A stretch of DNA of 64,000 nt from an uncultured Selenomonadales bacterium (GTDB lineage: Bacteria > Bacillota > Negativicutes > Selenomonadales > Selenomonadaceae): positions 1 to 64,000 of the forward strand of contig CAMHCS010000011.1 in the NCBI GenBank assembly GCA_946183785.1. Direction: 5' to 3'. The translations under genes were made by a program, and so were the position numbers. Of the stretch, positions 62,208 through 64,000 are shown in pieces. Each line of letters starts with the position of its first letter. The stretch's first letter is position 1. Below the pieces are notes generated by a model. That model did no database searches. It was not told where the DNA came from and worked only from the letters and a program-made list of their open reading frames with translations.

Positions 62208-64000
62208 ATGGACGTCGTAAGCCCGGAGAAACGCCTCCAAATGGAAAATAAAAAACTCAGCCGCGAGATCAAACGGCTGAAGAAGGACAATGAGGTCCTG
62301 CGTATCGCCAACGACCAGGCGGCGCGCACGCAGGCCTATATTCAGAAAGACAGTACACGGCAGGTCTTTTACAACAACCAGCTCCTGAAGACATATCCAT
62401 ACCTTTTGATCCTGACGGACGAGCACCTCGAGACGGTCATGATCTCGGACGTGTTTTTCCGCTACAGCAGCGCTTTTGAGCGCGACGAGATCCGTCGCGG
62501 CGTCCCGATTCGCGACGTGCTGGCGGGCGTGCTGCCGGAGACTGACCTTTCGATCCTGCTGGAAAAGTGCGAGGCGGCGCTTTGGCAGGAGCCGGTTCCC
62601 CCGTATCTGCTCAGGGCCGTCGTCGCGGGCAAGAAGATCGACTGGCAGATCACGATCAAGTGCATGATGAGGCAGGACGGCGTCGTCGCCGGACTGAACA
62701 TTCTGTTCGTCGATATGACGGAAGTTGTCAATGCGATGGAACGTGCCGAAGCTGCGGACAAGGCGAAGAGCAATTTCCTCGCGAATATGTCTCACGAGAT
62801 CCGCACGCCGATGAACGCCATCGTCGGCATGGCGGAATTTATCCTGCGCGACAGCGCGGACGAAGTGGCGAAGCGGCACGCCACGCGGATCAAGTCTGCC
62901 TCCCGGACGCTGCTCACGATTATCAACGATATTCTCGACTTCTCAAAGATAGAGTCGGGTAAGATGGAGCTGGTCAACGACTCCTACCAGCTTTCCCACC
63001 TGATTGCCGACATCACCTCGATGCTGAACGCGCGCCTGCAGACGAAACCCGTGACCTTCAAGACCGAGATCGACGGCAATATCCCGAACCGGCTATACGG
63101 CGACGAGGTGCGCCTGAAACAGATCCTGATCAATCTTTTGGGCAACGCGCTGAAATTTACGCACGGAGGCTCTATCACGCTGACCTTGCGCCATGAAAAA
63201 ATCGACGCTACCCATTGCCGCCTCTTCGGCACGGTCAGCGATACGGGCATCGGCATCAAGCCGGAAGACCTCAAGAATATTTTCTCCAGCTTCACGCAGG
63301 TCGATACAAGGCGCAACCGCGCCGTTGAAGGCACGGGCCTCGGCCTCGCGATCTGCCGCCAGCTCATCGAGCTGATGGACGGCTCGATTCGCGTGGAGAG
63401 CGAATACGGCAAAGGCACGACCTTCTTCTTTGACGTCGTCAGCGCGGTGGAGGGCTGGCAAAACCTCAGTGAAGCGCAGATGACTCCGATGGAACGGGCG
63501 GGCGCCGCTTTCCATGCGACGTTCTGCGCGCCGGAGGCCCGCGCGCTCGTCGTCGATGACAATGAAATGAACCTCGAAGTGGCGGAAGGAATTCTTGAAC
63601 CGTATAAGATTAAAATCGTCAGGGCTGTGAACGGACCGGAGGCGCTTGAGCGCTTCGCCGAGGAAACCTTCGATATCATCTTTATGGATCACATGATGCC
63701 GGGTATGGACGGCGTCGAGGCTATGCGGCGTATTCGCATGATGAAGGGAGGCGAGGAGGCAGTTATCGTCGCGTTGACCGCAAACGCGCTTTCCGGCGCG
63801 GCCGCGGAGTATAAGAAACTTGGCTTTCAGGCTTTCCTGGCGAAGCCTATCGCGCCAAAGAGCATGGAAAATATTTTGCGGCGCCTCCTTCCCGCGAGGC
63901 TGCTCCAGCCGGTGGAGGAAACGTCGGAAGAGCATGCATCGACGGGGGTCGCATCGTCGCATGCGGTCGACGTCCTCAAGGACGCCATTGACGAAGAAAG
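62208..64000 (+). CDS. Hybrid sensor histidine kinase (incomplete at the window end)
   Basis: At least 597 residues, still open at base 64000. It starts with a coiled coil (about 5-45), then a PAS-like region (about 60-185), HisKA with the phospho-accepting His196 (NMSHEIRTPMN), an HATPase domain (DEVRLKQILINLLGNALKFT, DTGIGI, GTGLGLAICRQL), and a receiver with Asp494 (IIFMDHMMPGMDG). There are no membrane helices, so it is a soluble kinase, as often found with FIST sensors. A further phosphotransfer domain may follow beyond the edge. AGGGAG lies before the ATG. It may phosphorylate the dual-receiver HD-GYP protein upstream. Confidence 0.92.
   Translation, partial: MDVVSPEKRLQMENKKLSREIKRLKKDNEVLRIANDQAARTQAYIQKDSTRQVFYNNQLLKTYPYLLILTDEHLETVMISDVFFRYSSAFERDEIRRGVPIRDVLAGVLPETDLSILLEKCEAALWQEPVPPYLLRAVVAGKKIDWQITIKCMMRQDGVVAGLNILFVDMTEVVNAMERAEAADKAKSNFLANMSHEIRTPMNAIVGMAEFILRDSADEVAKRHATRIKSASRTLLTIINDILDFSKIESGKMELVNDSYQLSHLIADITSMLNARLQTKPVTFKTEIDGNIPNRLYGDEVRLKQILINLLGNALKFTHGGSITLTLRHEKIDATHCRLFGTVSDTGIGIKPEDLKNIFSSFTQVDTRRNRAVEGTGLGLAICRQLIELMDGSIRVESEYGKGTTFFFDVVSAVEGWQNLSEAQMTPMERAGAAFHATFCAPEARALVVDDNEMNLEVAEGILEPYKIKIVRAVNGPEALERFAEETFDIIFMDHMMPGMDGVEAMRRIRMMKGGEEAVIVALTANALSGAAAEYKKLGFQAFLAKPIAPKSMENILRRLLPARLLQPVEETSEEHASTGVASSHAVDVLKDAIDEE

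Noticed and set aside
1..64000. CRISPR arrays, tRNA or rRNA genes, prophage or restriction systems
   Set aside because: No regularly spaced direct repeats, no tRNA-like T-loop/anticodon arrangement and no phage or restriction gene were noticed on reading both strands; short or unusual RNAs could have been missed without a search program.

Overview
The window looks like a chromosome segment of a Gram-negative-type Firmicute of the class Negativicutes, close to Selenomonas. The evidence is a firmicute-style hrcA-grpE-dnaK-dnaJ operon under a perfect CIRCE operator, followed by prmA, rsmE, mtaB, rpsU and yqeY, together with two outer-membrane porins of the OmpM type (SLH domain, coiled coil, beta-barrel ending in an aromatic residue). 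Only an organism with both firmicute ancestry and an outer membrane carries that pair. Most of the sequence is GC-rich. About 30.7-47.8 kb is visibly more AT-rich and reads as an acquired surface-glycan island. No tRNA, rRNA or CRISPR array was seen. This assignment is inferred from gene content only.

Layout. 0.4-3.3 kb: a PAS-GGDEF diguanylate cyclase and an exported C69 dipeptidase. 3.5-9.6 kb: heat-shock operon with an unusual extra lipoprotein gene between hrcA and grpE. 9.7-14.1 kb: translation and RNA/protein-modification genes. 14.3-15.5 kb: an unknown secreted protein. 15.6-18.5 kb (minus): two tandem OmpM-like porins with nearly identical N-termini. 18.7-20.9 kb (minus): thiD, a TauE/SafE permease and a histidine phosphatase. 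21.0-30.6 kb: mostly exported or membrane proteins of poorly known families, including a six-repeat FPD protein that resembles the 7_1-knotted septoil family, an exported nucleoside hydrolase, two DUF3298-like proteins, a zinc-ribbon membrane protein and a TPM-domain protein.

30.8-47.8 kb: a pathway for a legionaminic-acid-type nonulosonic sugar: legB, legC, an N-acetyl-sugar amidotransferase, legG, legI, a NeuD/PglD acetyltransferase, a ptmE-like nucleotidyltransferase and legF. A sialyltransferase-like enzyme stands at its head, and two paralogous glycosyltransferase-like proteins, a GmhA-like isomerase, and an MBOAT/SGNH acylation pair follow. An IS21 remnant has cut off a sugar epimerase gene inside this island and is followed by about 1.5 kb of decayed sequence. 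47.9-57.9 kb: ubiX, an orphan larA homologue, DUF2225 and DUF4127 genes, an alkylation-repair pair (HhH-GPD glycosylase and ogt), an LCP protein and a radical SAM protein. 58.1-64.0 kb: a signalling block with a dual-receiver HD-GYP protein, two tandem FIST sensor proteins and a hybrid histidine kinase that runs off the window.

A 168-bp palindromic element with TTAA-bounded terminal inverted repeats occurs three times (113, 54444 and 60761). Its arms show compensating base changes between copies, and two copies lie exactly on the stop codon of the gene before them. Solitary ends lie near 51 and 60925. The most noteworthy items are this element family, the septoil-like repeat protein, the amidotransferase-containing legionaminic cluster, and the tandem FIST/hybrid kinase/HD-GYP block.
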